This document shows positions 6,488 to 14,531 of a stretch of DNA of 64,000 nucleotides, piece after piece. The stretch is from Thermoplasmata archaeon UBA61. GTDB lineage: Archaea > Thermoplasmatota > Thermoplasmata > Lutacidiplasmatales > UBA184. The notes beneath the pieces were generated by a model, which did not search any database, had not been told where the DNA came from, and saw only the letters and a list, made by a program, of their open reading frames with translations. The stretch covers positions 248,001 through 312,000 of the forward strand of contig DASW01000008.1 of assembly GCA_002503985.1 (NCBI GenBank), in the 5' to 3' direction. The translations under genes and the position numbers were made by a program. Every line of letters starts with the position of its first letter. Positions within the stretch are counted from its first letter, which is position 1.

Positions 6488-9187
6488 CTAGCGGATCCGT
6501 TCGAGCGCGAACGAGCCGATGATGAGCGCGCGGTTCGTCGCCCGGCACTCCACCCAATCCCGAGTCTCCACGTCCCCGAGGCCCTTCACCTGGAGGAACG
6601 TCTTGTCGCGCTCCTGTCGGAAGACGATCGCCCCGTCCATCCGGCCGAGGAGGCCTTTGACCGCGGGCTCCGAAAGGCCGGCCGCCTCGAGCGAGTACAT
6701 CGCGAGCGCCGTGCGGGGTTTCAGGATCCCTACGACGTTCTGAACGAACGCGAACCCACGCTCCTCCGCATGGGCGAGTACGGCCGAAAGGCCAAGGAAC
6801 GCCACCCGGAACGCGCCTCCCGCGGACGCTTCGAAGCTCCCCGACACTGTCCCGATCGAAGTGAGAATCCCCGCTGGGTCGTCCGCGCCCTTGACGACGG
6901 TTCGGTTGGCGCTGCCAAAGCCTCCCGAGCCGGACGCGTCGACCCAGCGGACCATGCCCATCTGTTCGTACTCCCGGAACTGAGGTAGGACCACCCCCAG
7001 GGCGTCGGCGATCTCCTCGGGGGAACGAGCCGCAGTCACGATGAGAACGGGCTCCCCTCGCTTGAGTCCCTCCGCCACGAACGAGTAGAGAACGACCTCC
7101 TTGCCCACGAACGCGTCCCCGAGCACGACCACGTGGGAACGCGGCGGAAGGCCTCCGAGGAGGAGGTCGTCGAGCCGCGGGATCCCGCTCGGAAGGCGGT
7201 CGGGGAACCGACGGCCAGTGGGCGGCACTAGGGTGTCACCCGCCGAAACACCTCGGTCCGCCAGGTCGCGGACCCCTTCGGGGCGAGCGACCCGAGAGCG
7301 ACGCGACGGAGGTTCCGGGGGACGTTCCCGCTGGTCCGCGGCAGCCACGGCCGCCAGTCCTGCGATCGAGAGGTCGCTGCCACGGTCGATCGACTGTCGC
7401 CGTAGGCTTACCTCGGCCTCCGCGGCCTCGAGTGAGCGGGACCTCTCGTGGAGGTCCTGCTCCTGCCGTTCCAGTTCCTGGGCGAGCGAGTGGAGGCGGC
7501 CCTCCCGTTCGGTCAAGGCGGTTTCCCGGTCGGTGAGGGATTTCAGATTGCGACCGAGGTCCTCGGTCTTCTGGGCGAACGAAACCTGGTCGCGACCGAG
7601 TGACGCGAGACGCGTCTCGTAGTCGCGGGCAGCGGCCTCGTATTGGATCCTTCTACCGTCGGCCGCCTTCAAGAGATCGGCCAGCTCGGCCTCCCGCTGC
7701 TTCAAGGCCGCGTCGCGAGATGCGAGCTCGGCCTCCTTGCGGGCGGCCCGTGCGAGCGCATCCTCCGCGGCCTTGCCGAGCTCGCTCGCCTCCCGGGACT
7801 TCCGCCCGAGGGCTATGTTCGCTTCGTCCAGGGTGGCCTTGAGCTGTTGGAGCTGGATCTCGCGCGCGACGAGCTCCTGGCTCGCCGCTGGGGTCGGCGC
7901 GCCGCCTCGAGCCTTCCCCTTGGTCTCCCGGGCCGCGATGTCGCCCTCCCGTCGCAAGAGTTCGGCGGTCCGCTGGTCGATCTCTCCGGCGCGGGCGGAG
8001 AGACGAGCATCGGATTCCTTGAGGTCCTGAAGCTGGCGCTCGAGCGTTTGCTGCCGTTGGGTCAGCTCGACGTCCCGATGGGTCAGGGCGCCTTCCTGTT
8101 CGATGAGCCGGGACTCCCGGGTCGAGATCTGCGGGACGAGCCGACCGATCTCCTGCTCGCGGAGCTCGAGGGCTTTGGTCTTGTCCTCGACCTGACGCTC
8201 CCGACCGTCGATCTCGGCGATGCGGCCCGCCCACGCTCGCTCCTTCTGCACGAGGGAGTCGGAGCGCTTCCGGTAATCCTCTTCGAGGTCGTCGAGCTGC
8301 GAGCGCGCGTCCTTGAGGGAGTCGTACTGGCGGCGGACCGAGAGGTCGGTGTTCTCGACGGTCGCCTCACGCTTGACGAGAGCGGCCTCGCGGAAGTGGA
8401 GGGCTTCCTCCTTTCGTCCGATCTCGTCGGCGAGGCGGAACATCCGGCTCTGGCCCGACGTGATCAGCTCACGTTCATGCACGCGCGTGCCGGAGGAGAT
8501 GAGGTGGAGGAACGAGCCGGACGTCACGTAGAGGTACGCCGACAGGAACAGGCTCACCGCGAGAGCATCGGATTGGCCTACCGGGCTCAACGAGGGGTAC
8601 AGCAGCAGCGCCGTCGCGACCGGAAGCACGGCCGAGATCGCGCTCGCCCACTGCCTTAGGCTCCACGAGGTCCAGGTGAGCACGAAGCCGACGAGCGCGA
8701 CGCTGATCCCCGCGAGCTCGGCCGCATAGAACCAGGGGAAGAGTCCGATATTGGCGAACGGACCCTCACCCGCGATGCGCAGGCCGTAGACCACCGCGAG
8801 AAGGACGTTGACCGCGACCGCGCCTACCGTGGTGGAAAAGTGCTTTTCCCACGGCCAGAGCTCGTAGACCTCCCACTTCGACACGAGTCCGATGGCGGAC
8901 AGGGCGAGCCCAGCCGCGAGCGGTGGCAAGAGGTAGAAGGTGGCTCCGACCGCCGCGGCGCCCGTTTCTCCCGAACCGAGGGACGGGAGCGAGCTGAAGA
9001 AGAACAGCATGAGAACGCCGTCGAGCGCGAGCAGGGCGGACGCGATGACGGTGTAGACGTGGGCGGAGCGACCGATCCGAAGCTGGAGGAGAGCGTCGCT
9101 CTGGGCGAGTTCGAGGTCCTCGGGTGCCGGTACGGTTACGGCCCGGGTAGCAGGTGCAGGAGGCTTGGCTCCCGCCTCTTTCGGCAT
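6488..9187 (-). CDS. Membrane-anchored coiled-coil protein with C-terminal KaiC/RecA-like domain
   Basis: An 899-residue protein in three parts. Residues about 40-235 contain roughly six transmembrane helices. Residues about 240-640 are an almost unbroken coiled coil rich in Glu, Arg, Leu and Gln (repeated ALxxREAEL and RETALTERE units). Residues about 665-899 are a RecA/KaiC-like domain introduced by GIPRLDDLLLGGLP, the entry motif of KaiC and GvpD-type proteins. The P-loop reads GDAFVGKE near residue 690, where Ser or Thr normally follows the Lys, and the strand expected to carry Walker B (RVAFLGLSAVL) has no acidic residue. So it is probably a non-hydrolysing relative. It may be a membrane signalling or scaffolding protein. 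A TATA-like TTAAGTAAC at about 9222-9230 supports the ATG at 9187. Confidence 0.8.
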   Translation of the reverse strand: MPKEAGAKPPAPATRAVTVPAPEDLELAQSDALLQLRIGRSAHVYTVIASALLALDGVLMLFFFSSLPSLGSGETGAAAVGATFYLLPPLAAGLALSAIGLVSKWEVYELWPWEKHFSTTVGAVAVNVLLAVVYGLRIAGEGPFANIGLFPWFYAAELAGISVALVGFVLTWTSWSLRQWASAISAVLPVATALLLYPSLSPVGQSDALAVSLFLSAYLYVTSGSFLHLISSGTRVHERELITSGQSRMFRLADEIGRKEEALHFREAALVKREATVENTDLSVRRQYDSLKDARSQLDDLEEDYRKRSDSLVQKERAWAGRIAEIDGRERQVEDKTKALELREQEIGRLVPQISTRESRLIEQEGALTHRDVELTQRQQTLERQLQDLKESDARLSARAGEIDQRTAELLRREGDIAARETKGKARGGAPTPAASQELVAREIQLQQLKATLDEANIALGRKSREASELGKAAEDALARAARKEAELASRDAALKQREAELADLLKAADGRRIQYEAAARDYETRLASLGRDQVSFAQKTEDLGRNLKSLTDRETALTEREGRLHSLAQELERQEQDLHERSRSLEAAEAEVSLRRQSIDRGSDLSIAGLAAVAAADQRERPPEPPSRRSRVARPEGVRDLADRGVSAGDTLVPPTGRRFPDRLPSGIPRLDDLLLGGLPPRSHVVVLGDAFVGKEVVLYSFVAEGLKRGEPVLIVTAARSPEEIADALGVVLPQFREYEQMGMVRWVDASGSGGFGSANRTVVKGADDPAGILTSIGTVSGSFEASAGGAFRVAFLGLSAVLAHAEERGFAFVQNVVGILKPRTALAMYSLEAAGLSEPAVKGLLGRMDGAIVFRQERDKTFLQVKGLGDVETRDWVECRATNRALIIGSFALERIR

Positions 9188-9218
9188 GTATGCGCCGGAA
9201 GGGCATGGGGGAAGCCGG

Positions 9219-10178
9219 TTACTTAACCATGCGCTTCAAAGATGGACGGCGCGCCGAGAGCAGGACCGCGGCCGCTTCCACCCATCGTTCCGGTCGACGA
9301 CCCACCACCTCCTCGAGGTCGAGGAGGTGCGGCCACGCCTTTGGGTCCGCCCGCGCCGCGTCGATCCGCAACGGGTCCGGTCCCAGGACTGGCGCCACGG
9401 CTACGGTCTCCGTGAACTCCCAACCGGCTCCGCGGAAGCGGTCCTGGATCTCGCGAACGGTGAACCGTCGGAACGACTCCCCCGTGGCATGGCGGGGCGG
9501 CTCCGTGCGGAACCCCTCCCGGTCGAGGCGGGGGAGGACCGCGCGTACCGGAGAGCGCAGGAGTCGCGCGACGCTCGACGGCGGTAGTCGAGCCAGGTAC
9601 CGCGCGCGCTCCCCGGGTCCCGGCGCGACCTCGAGAAGCAGGGCACCCTCGGGGGCTACGAGCGCCTCGGCCTCTTCCAGGAGCCGGTCCGCCCCCTTTC
9701 CTGCGAACCCGAGCGTGTTCCCGAACACGACCACCTCTGCCCACTGACGACGGTCGAACGGAGGACGTACGGCGTCTCCCAGGACCCGGTCCGGAGCGGG
9801 GCCCGGACTTCCCGCAGCGACCCAGGCCTCGGGCAGGAGGTTCAGCATCTCCCACGAGATGTCGAGGGCCACCCGGTGCGTCCCGGCACTTCCAACGAAC
9901 GGCAGGAACCGGCCCGGTCCCGATCCGAGGTCGAGCACCCATCCCGCCTCGACGGCGTGGCGTGCCAGAAAGCGCTCACGAAGCTCCCGGTAGAGGTCCC
10001 TCTGCCCGGTCCCCTCGTACCGCTGCCATTCCCGGTGCGCTCGATACGAGTCGGCCTCTCGAAATCGTTCGGGCGGGGACGGAGTGACCTCGGGTCCAGC
10101 CGCAGCCCGGGGGCGTCGAGGAGGTCGCACGACCCCCTCGGGGATCCGGGGCCGATAGCCTTTCCGCCGGTTCTTCAC
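9219..10178 (-). CDS. Class I SAM-dependent methyltransferase
   Basis: The SAM-binding motif I is VLDLGSGPGRF at residues 81-91, followed by the motif II region HRVALDISWEML and motif IV-like VVVFGNTLGFAG. The first 35 residues are Arg/Pro-rich and likely disordered. The C-terminal 120 residues contain GRFEFTETV-type strand segments (REIQDRFRGAGWEFTETV), as in small-molecule methyltransferases of the UbiE group. Substrate unknown. Its stop is 31 bp upstream of the start of the KaiC-like gene on the same strand, so the two may be co-transcribed. Confidence 0.82.
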   Translation of the reverse strand: MKNRRKGYRPRIPEGVVRPPRRPRAAAGPEVTPSPPERFREADSYRAHREWQRYEGTGQRDLYRELRERFLARHAVEAGWVLDLGSGPGRFLPFVGSAGTHRVALDISWEMLNLLPEAWVAAGSPGPAPDRVLGDAVRPPFDRRQWAEVVVFGNTLGFAGKGADRLLEEAEALVAPEGALLLEVAPGPGERARYLARLPPSSVARLLRSPVRAVLPRLDREGFRTEPPRHATGESFRRFTVREIQDRFRGAGWEFTETVAVAPVLGPDPLRIDAARADPKAWPHLLDLEEVVGRRPERWVEAAAVLLSARRPSLKRMVK

Positions 10179-10190
10179 GAGGTCGAGCCC

Positions 10191-10198
10191 TTTATAGG
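10191..10198 (+). promoter_or_regulatory. TATA box for zinc-ribbon/DUF998 pair
   Basis: TTTATAGG, about 33 nt upstream of the ATG at 10228, within the short divergent region next to the methyltransferase start. Confidence 0.5.
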
Positions 10199-10227
10199 CG
10201 CGGCCCGTACCTAAGCGGGGAGTCCTG

Positions 10228-10371
10228 ATGCCGTACTACGAGTGTCCGAAGTGCGGCGGTGGGTACGTCATCGACGTCCCGCCGAGCGCCCGCCCCACGT
10301 GCGACCGCGACGGCGCCCGCCTGAAGCGGGCCAGCGACGCCTCCTACGAACGGAACGCCCGCGAGGACTAG
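10228..10371 (+). CDS. Small zinc-ribbon protein (47 aa)
   Basis: A 47-residue protein starting MPYYECPKCGG. CPKC at residues 6-9 and a single Cys at residue 25 followed by Asp give three clear zinc ligands; the fourth may be Asp or an unseen residue. The body after residue 30 is charged and helical. It starts a two-gene unit: the membrane gene follows after 12 bp. A TATA box at 10191-10198 precedes it. No specific function can be assigned. Confidence 0.65.
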   Translation: MPYYECPKCGGGYVIDVPPSARPTCDRDGARLKRASDASYERNARED

Positions 10372-10383
10372 GGTTAGCTACCC

Positions 10384-11127
10384 ATGGCCGAGGACCAGTC
10401 CCCCCCGCCGGCGTACGCCATTTCGGAGCGGTACGGTCCACGCGTCCACCGTTCGGTGCGCCACGGAGCGATCCTGCTCGTCGTGGCCACGCTCCAGTTC
10501 CTCGTCGCGATGGCCGTCACCCAATGGGGGTATGGACCCCCGAATTACAGCCTGACGAGCAACTACATCTCCGACCTCGGCGCGGTGCATTGCGCGACCT
10601 TCGGGGGCTCAGGGTCGTTCGCCGGTCATTATGCGTGTTCGCCTTGGCACAACGTGTTCAACATCTCGATCATCGTGATGGGCCTTCTCATCATCCTGGC
10701 GGTGATCCTCATTCGCACCGCGTTCCCGGTCCGCAGTTCCCGGATGGTCGGACTCTGGCTGCTGGCCATCGCCGGGCTCGGGTCGGTCGGGGTCGGGCTC
10801 TCTCCGGAGGACGTCTACCTCCCGGGGCACGAGGCGTCAGCGATCCTCGCGTTCGTCGGGGGCGGCCTCGCCCTCATCGTGCTCGGGTTCGCGATGTTCC
10901 GAGACACTCGTTGGGGAGGCTTCCGGGCCTATACGGTCCTCTCGGGACTGATCGCGATCATCGCGCTCATCCTGTTCATGTCGAAAGTGGACCTGGGGTT
11001 GGGCGTGGGAGGCATGGAACGCCTGATCGTCGCGCCCGTGCTGCTCTGGTCGCTCGTCGCCGGAACCCACCTCGCGCGGCTTCCGACGTTCGCGCCCCGA
11101 GTGTTCACGAAACCCACGACCGAATAG
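10384..11127 (+). CDS. DUF998 family membrane protein
   Basis: A 247-residue protein with six hydrophobic segments. The conserved DUF998 signature SNYISDLGAVHC sits just after the first helix, facing outside. Then come helices IIVMGLLIILAVILI, LWLLAIAGLGSVGVGL, ILAFVGGGLALIVLGF, YTVLSGLIAIIALIL and APVLLWSLVAG. The cytosolic N-terminus is Pro-rich. DUF998 proteins occur in archaea and bacteria with no settled function. It follows a zinc-ribbon gene at 12 bp and is convergent with acetyl-CoA synthetase. Confidence 0.85.
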   Translation: MAEDQSPPPAYAISERYGPRVHRSVRHGAILLVVATLQFLVAMAVTQWGYGPPNYSLTSNYISDLGAVHCATFGGSGSFAGHYACSPWHNVFNISIIVMGLLIILAVILIRTAFPVRSSRMVGLWLLAIAGLGSVGVGLSPEDVYLPGHEASAILAFVGGGLALIVLGFAMFRDTRWGGFRAYTVLSGLIAIIALILFMSKVDLGLGVGGMERLIVAPVLLWSLVAGTHLARLPTFAPRVFTKPTTE

Positions 11128-11219
11128 GCCACGGGCGGTCACGCCCCGGGTCAGGATCGAATGGGTTGTGACCGGGGCCTCGCTCGCGACCCCGGCCCGG
11201 CGCGGCAGCTGAGCCCTTC

Positions 11220-13340
11220 TTACTCGGACTTCGCGCCGAAGTCCTTGATCTCTGGAGCGGCGGCCTTCGTCTGGACCTTCCCGGTCCCCTGGACCTGGAG
11301 CCGGATCTGCTCGACGATGTCCGGGTTCGCGAGCGTGGTGATGTCGCCGACCTCCATCGTGTTGGAGATCGAGGCGAGCACTCGTCGCATGATCTTCCCG
11401 GACCGGGTCTTGGGCATGTCGGGGACGATCCGCACCGCGCTCGGCCGAGCGATCTTCCCGATCTCGGTCTCGATCGCCCTGACGACCTTGTCCTCGATCG
11501 CCTTGGACGGCTGGATGCCCGGCTTCAGGGAAACGTAGACCTCCGGGAGGCGGCCTCGAACCTCGTCCATGATGGGTACGACAGCGGCCTCGGCCACCTC
11601 GGGGACCGTCAGGCACGCGGACTCGATCTCTTTCGTTCCGAGCCGGTGACCGGCGACGTTGATGACGTCGTCGATCCGGCCCAGGATCCGGAAGTAGCCG
11701 TCCGCGGACTCCATGGCTCCGTCGCCGGCGAAGTACGGCCAGTCCCGCCAGTCCTTGCTGTTGGGGTTCTTGTTGTACTTCACGAAGTACTGACGCTTGA
11801 ACTTCTCCGGGTCGCCCCAGATCGTCTGCATGAGCCCCGGCCAGGGGTTCCGAACGCAGATGTTCCCGGCCCGGTTGGAGCCCGGCGGAATCTCGTTCCC
11901 GTTCTCATCGAAGATCACGCAGTGGATGCCCGGGGCGCCGGGGCCGGCACTTCCCGGCTTCATCTTGTCGAGCGCGGGCTTCGTCGTGCAGACGACCCCA
12001 CCGGTCTCGGTCTGCCACCAGGTGTCGGTGACCGCGGCCTTTCCCTTGCCCACGGTCTCGTAGAACCAGTGCCACGTGGTCGGCTCGATCGGCTCGCCGA
12101 CCGTGGTCATGTTCTTAAAAACCGTCCGGAAGTTCTTCGGTCCGTCCGGAGCGAGCTTGCGTAGCTGTCGGATCGCGGTAGGGGCGGTGTGGAAGATGTT
12201 CACGCCCAGCCTCTCGGCGATGCGCCAGAGTCGGTTGGCGTCCGGGAACGTCGGAACGCCCTCGTAGATCACGGTCGTCCCCGCGAGCGCGAGCGGACCG
12301 TAGACGATGTAGGTGTGGCCGGTGATCCACCCGATGTCGGCGGTGCACCAGTAAACGTCGGTGGGATGGATGTCCTGGATCCACTTCGATGTTCCCGCGG
12401 CATACGCCATGTAGCCGCCGGTGCTGTGCTGGCAGCCCTTCGGCCGGCCGGTCGTGCCGCTCGTGTACATGAGGAAGAGCGGTGCCTCGGACGGCATCGA
12501 CACGGGGGCCACGATCTTGTTCTTGAACGGCTTCACCGCTTCATTGACGAGGAAGTCGCGTCCCGGCACGAGGGGTTTCGCGGACGATACCTTCCCCGGG
12601 TAGCGCTGCCAGATGAGGACCTTGTCGACGACCTGCCCCTCGCTCTTGGCCGTTTCGCAGGCCACGTCGAGGTTCTGAAGGTGGTCGATCATCTTGCCGT
12701 TGCGGTAGTAGCCGTCCATGGTGATCACGACCCGGCTCTGCGAGTCGGCGGCTCGCCGACCCGCGGCCTCCCCGCTGAAGCCACCGAAGACGACGGTGTG
12801 GATGATTCCGAGGCGGGCGCAGGCCAGCATGGTGATCGGAAGTTCTGCCACCATCGGCATATGGATGGTGACCCGGTCGCCGGTCTTGAGGCCCGCGAAA
12901 TCCCGGAGCAGGAGCGCGAACTCATTCACGCGAGCGTAGAGCTCGTTGTACGTGAGGGCGACGGGGTCCTCGCCTTCGGGTTCGCCCACGAAGATGACCG
13001 CCGCCTTGTTGCCGTACTGGGCGAGGTGCCGGTCGATGCAGTTGTAGGAGGCGTTGAGCTTCCCCCCCGCGAACCACTGGTAGAACGGGGCGTTGCTCGA
13101 GTCGAGCGTCTGGGTCCAGTACTTGTCCCAGGTCAGCATGTCGCCGAACTCCCGGAAGCACTCCGGGAAGTGCTCGAGCGAAAACCGCTCGTTTACCGCG
13201 GGGTCGGTCAGGTTGGCCTGGCCGATGAACTTCGGTTGGGGGATGAACCCCTCCTCTTCCTTCCAGTGCACTGCGATCTCGGCTTCGGTCAGTTCACTCG
13301 TGTGTTCCTTCGCCGGAGTTTCTGGGGGAGAGGGTGCCAT
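11220..13340 (-). CDS. acs: Acetyl-CoA synthetase (AMP-forming)
   Basis: Activates acetate with ATP and CoA to acetyl-CoA in the cytosol. The 706-residue protein has the full ANL-enzyme set: the P-loop YTSGTTGRPKG, the DTWWQTETGG motif, the hinge RIDDVINVAGHRLGT and the acetylatable lysine context TRSGKIMRR near the C-terminus. The N-terminal part has the acetate enzyme's own FAGGKLNASYNCIDRH signature, which argues for acetate over longer acids. The start is the ATG at 13340: a TATA box (AGTAAATACA at 13371-13380) lies about 33 nt upstream and excludes the longer frame to 13439. Works with the acetate transporter at 3336-4013. Confidence 0.96.
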   Translation of the reverse strand: MAPSPPETPAKEHTSELTEAEIAVHWKEEEGFIPQPKFIGQANLTDPAVNERFSLEHFPECFREFGDMLTWDKYWTQTLDSSNAPFYQWFAGGKLNASYNCIDRHLAQYGNKAAVIFVGEPEGEDPVALTYNELYARVNEFALLLRDFAGLKTGDRVTIHMPMVAELPITMLACARLGIIHTVVFGGFSGEAAGRRAADSQSRVVITMDGYYRNGKMIDHLQNLDVACETAKSEGQVVDKVLIWQRYPGKVSSAKPLVPGRDFLVNEAVKPFKNKIVAPVSMPSEAPLFLMYTSGTTGRPKGCQHSTGGYMAYAAGTSKWIQDIHPTDVYWCTADIGWITGHTYIVYGPLALAGTTVIYEGVPTFPDANRLWRIAERLGVNIFHTAPTAIRQLRKLAPDGPKNFRTVFKNMTTVGEPIEPTTWHWFYETVGKGKAAVTDTWWQTETGGVVCTTKPALDKMKPGSAGPGAPGIHCVIFDENGNEIPPGSNRAGNICVRNPWPGLMQTIWGDPEKFKRQYFVKYNKNPNSKDWRDWPYFAGDGAMESADGYFRILGRIDDVINVAGHRLGTKEIESACLTVPEVAEAAVVPIMDEVRGRLPEVYVSLKPGIQPSKAIEDKVVRAIETEIGKIARPSAVRIVPDMPKTRSGKIMRRVLASISNTMEVGDITTLANPDIVEQIRLQVQGTGKVQTKAAAPEIKDFGAKSE

Positions 13341-13370
13341 CGTGTTGCCTCGCGTGGTCGACCATACCCC

Positions 13371-13380
13371 TGTATTTACT
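13371..13380 (-). promoter_or_regulatory. TATA box of acetyl-CoA synthetase
   Basis: AGTAAATACA on the minus strand, followed by a short leader to the ATG at 13340. Confidence 0.6.
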
Positions 13381-13533
13381 CTTTCGTCGCGGGCCCTCCC
13401 GGCGAGAGCGAGAGGGCCATTTTCGACGGGGAAAACCACACCTCCCCGCGCGATTCTAGCCCCCTTTCGCGCGAGATTGCCCCCGTCGAATCCTTAATTG
13501 CCCCTCGGGCAATGGGCGTCCCCTCGGAGCTTC

Positions 13534-13743
13534 ATGCCGGGAACGGGTCATACGACCGTGCGGCCCGAGAAGACGGTTCATCTGAGGATTGACCCGAATG
13601 ACGAATCTACCACCCTGGAGGACGTCCTCAGTCGGATCTCCGAGCTCCAGCGGAAGCACCCCGACCGAGAGGTCTTCTTTGACGGGGACGAGTACGCGAT
13701 CTGCTCTCGCCCCAAGAGGACCCACGCCTCCGCTGTCCACTGA
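13534..13743 (+). CDS. Small conserved-looking hypothetical protein (69 aa)
   Basis: A 69-residue protein containing KTVHLRIDPNDES, then a helix TLEDVLSRISELQRKHP and the strand pair REVFFDGDEYAICSR. The charged beta-alpha-beta layout is compact and well formed. A TATA-like TTAATT at about 13493-13498 lies about 37 nt upstream of the ATG at 13534, and this excludes the in-frame start at 13498. Its stop lies just inside the 5' end of the triosephosphate isomerase gene, so the two are probably translationally coupled. Function unknown. Confidence 0.7.
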   Translation: MPGTGHTTVRPEKTVHLRIDPNDESTTLEDVLSRISELQRKHPDREVFFDGDEYAICSRPKRTHASAVH

Positions 13744-14422
13744 AGGCCCGTCGCTCGGGCACCCCCTCTTCCTACTGAACCTGAAGGCGTATCCGGGCCA
13801 CCTCGGGCCCGCCGCGGTGCGGATCGCGAAACTGCTGGAGGCCGTCGGAAGGGAGACCGGTGTCGCGTGCGCAATAGCCCCACCGCTTCCGGACCTCGCG
13901 CGCGTCGCAGAAGCGGTCCCGATCGCGGTCCTGGCGCAACACGTTGACCCCGGGGACGCGGGGGCCCGGACCGGCTACGTGCCGGTCGAATCGATCGAGG
14001 CCGCCGGGGCCCGGGGGAGCCTCGTGAACCATTCCGAGCACCCGATGACGATCGTGGACATCGAGGACACCGTCCGCCGCCTCTCCGCACGCGGGCTCGT
14101 AGCGGTAGTGTGCGCGGCCGACGTCCCCCGTGCCCGTCGGCTGGCCGAGACCCATCCCCCGTACCTGGCGGTCGAACCTCCCGAGCTCATCGGTGGCGAC
14201 CGGGCCGTTTCCACCGCCCGGCCCGAGGTCGTTTCTGGGACGGTCGCCGCGGTGCGATCGGTCTCCCCCGACACGCGGGTCCTCTGTGGGGCGGGTGTTC
14301 ACGACCGCCGCGACGTGGCTCGCGCGCTCGAGCTCGGCGCCGACGGGGTGCTGGTCGCCAGCGCGGTGACCCGGGCCCCGGATGCGGAGCGAGCGATCCG
14401 CGAGCTCCTCGCGGGGTATTGA
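13733..14422 (+). CDS. tpiA: Triosephosphate isomerase, archaeal type, apparent CTG start
   Basis: Interconverts glyceraldehyde 3-phosphate and dihydroxyacetone phosphate in glycolysis/gluconeogenesis. LLNLKAYPG carries the active-site Lys, LVNHSEHP the catalytic His, and YLAVEPPELIG the catalytic Glu. The phosphate-gripping GAGVHD and ADGVLVASAV loops follow. From CTG 13733 the protein has 229 residues, the size of short tetrameric archaeal isomerases. There is no ATG, GTG or TTG between the upstream stop and the conserved start of the barrel except TTG at 13679, which would add 18 odd residues. CTG 13733 overlaps the upstream stop. First gene of the polyglucan cluster. Confidence 0.85.
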   Translation: MSTEGPSLGHPLFLLNLKAYPGHLGPAAVRIAKLLEAVGRETGVACAIAPPLPDLARVAEAVPIAVLAQHVDPGDAGARTGYVPVESIEAAGARGSLVNHSEHPMTIVDIEDTVRRLSARGLVAVVCAADVPRARRLAETHPPYLAVEPPELIGGDRAVSTARPEVVSGTVAAVRSVSPDTRVLCGAGVHDRRDVARALELGADGVLVASAVTRAPDAERAIRELLAGY

Positions 14423-14531
14423 CCGCGCATCGCCGAGGGGCGGACGGTCCGCTCTCCAAAAGTGGTCGGCGAGCTCATCTGCCCGTCCCGTTTCGCGAAA
14501 TCGCCCGGTGGAAACGCTGGGGACGTACCGG

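Noticed and set aside
7643..8659. Long + strand open frame antisense to the coiled-coil protein
   Set aside because: Leu/Glu-rich shadow of the coiled coil on the other strand; no start signal or family motif.
12189..13592. 467-codon open frame on the + strand
   Set aside because: It lies antisense to the fully supported acetyl-CoA synthetase and has no motif; long antisense frames are expected at this GC content.
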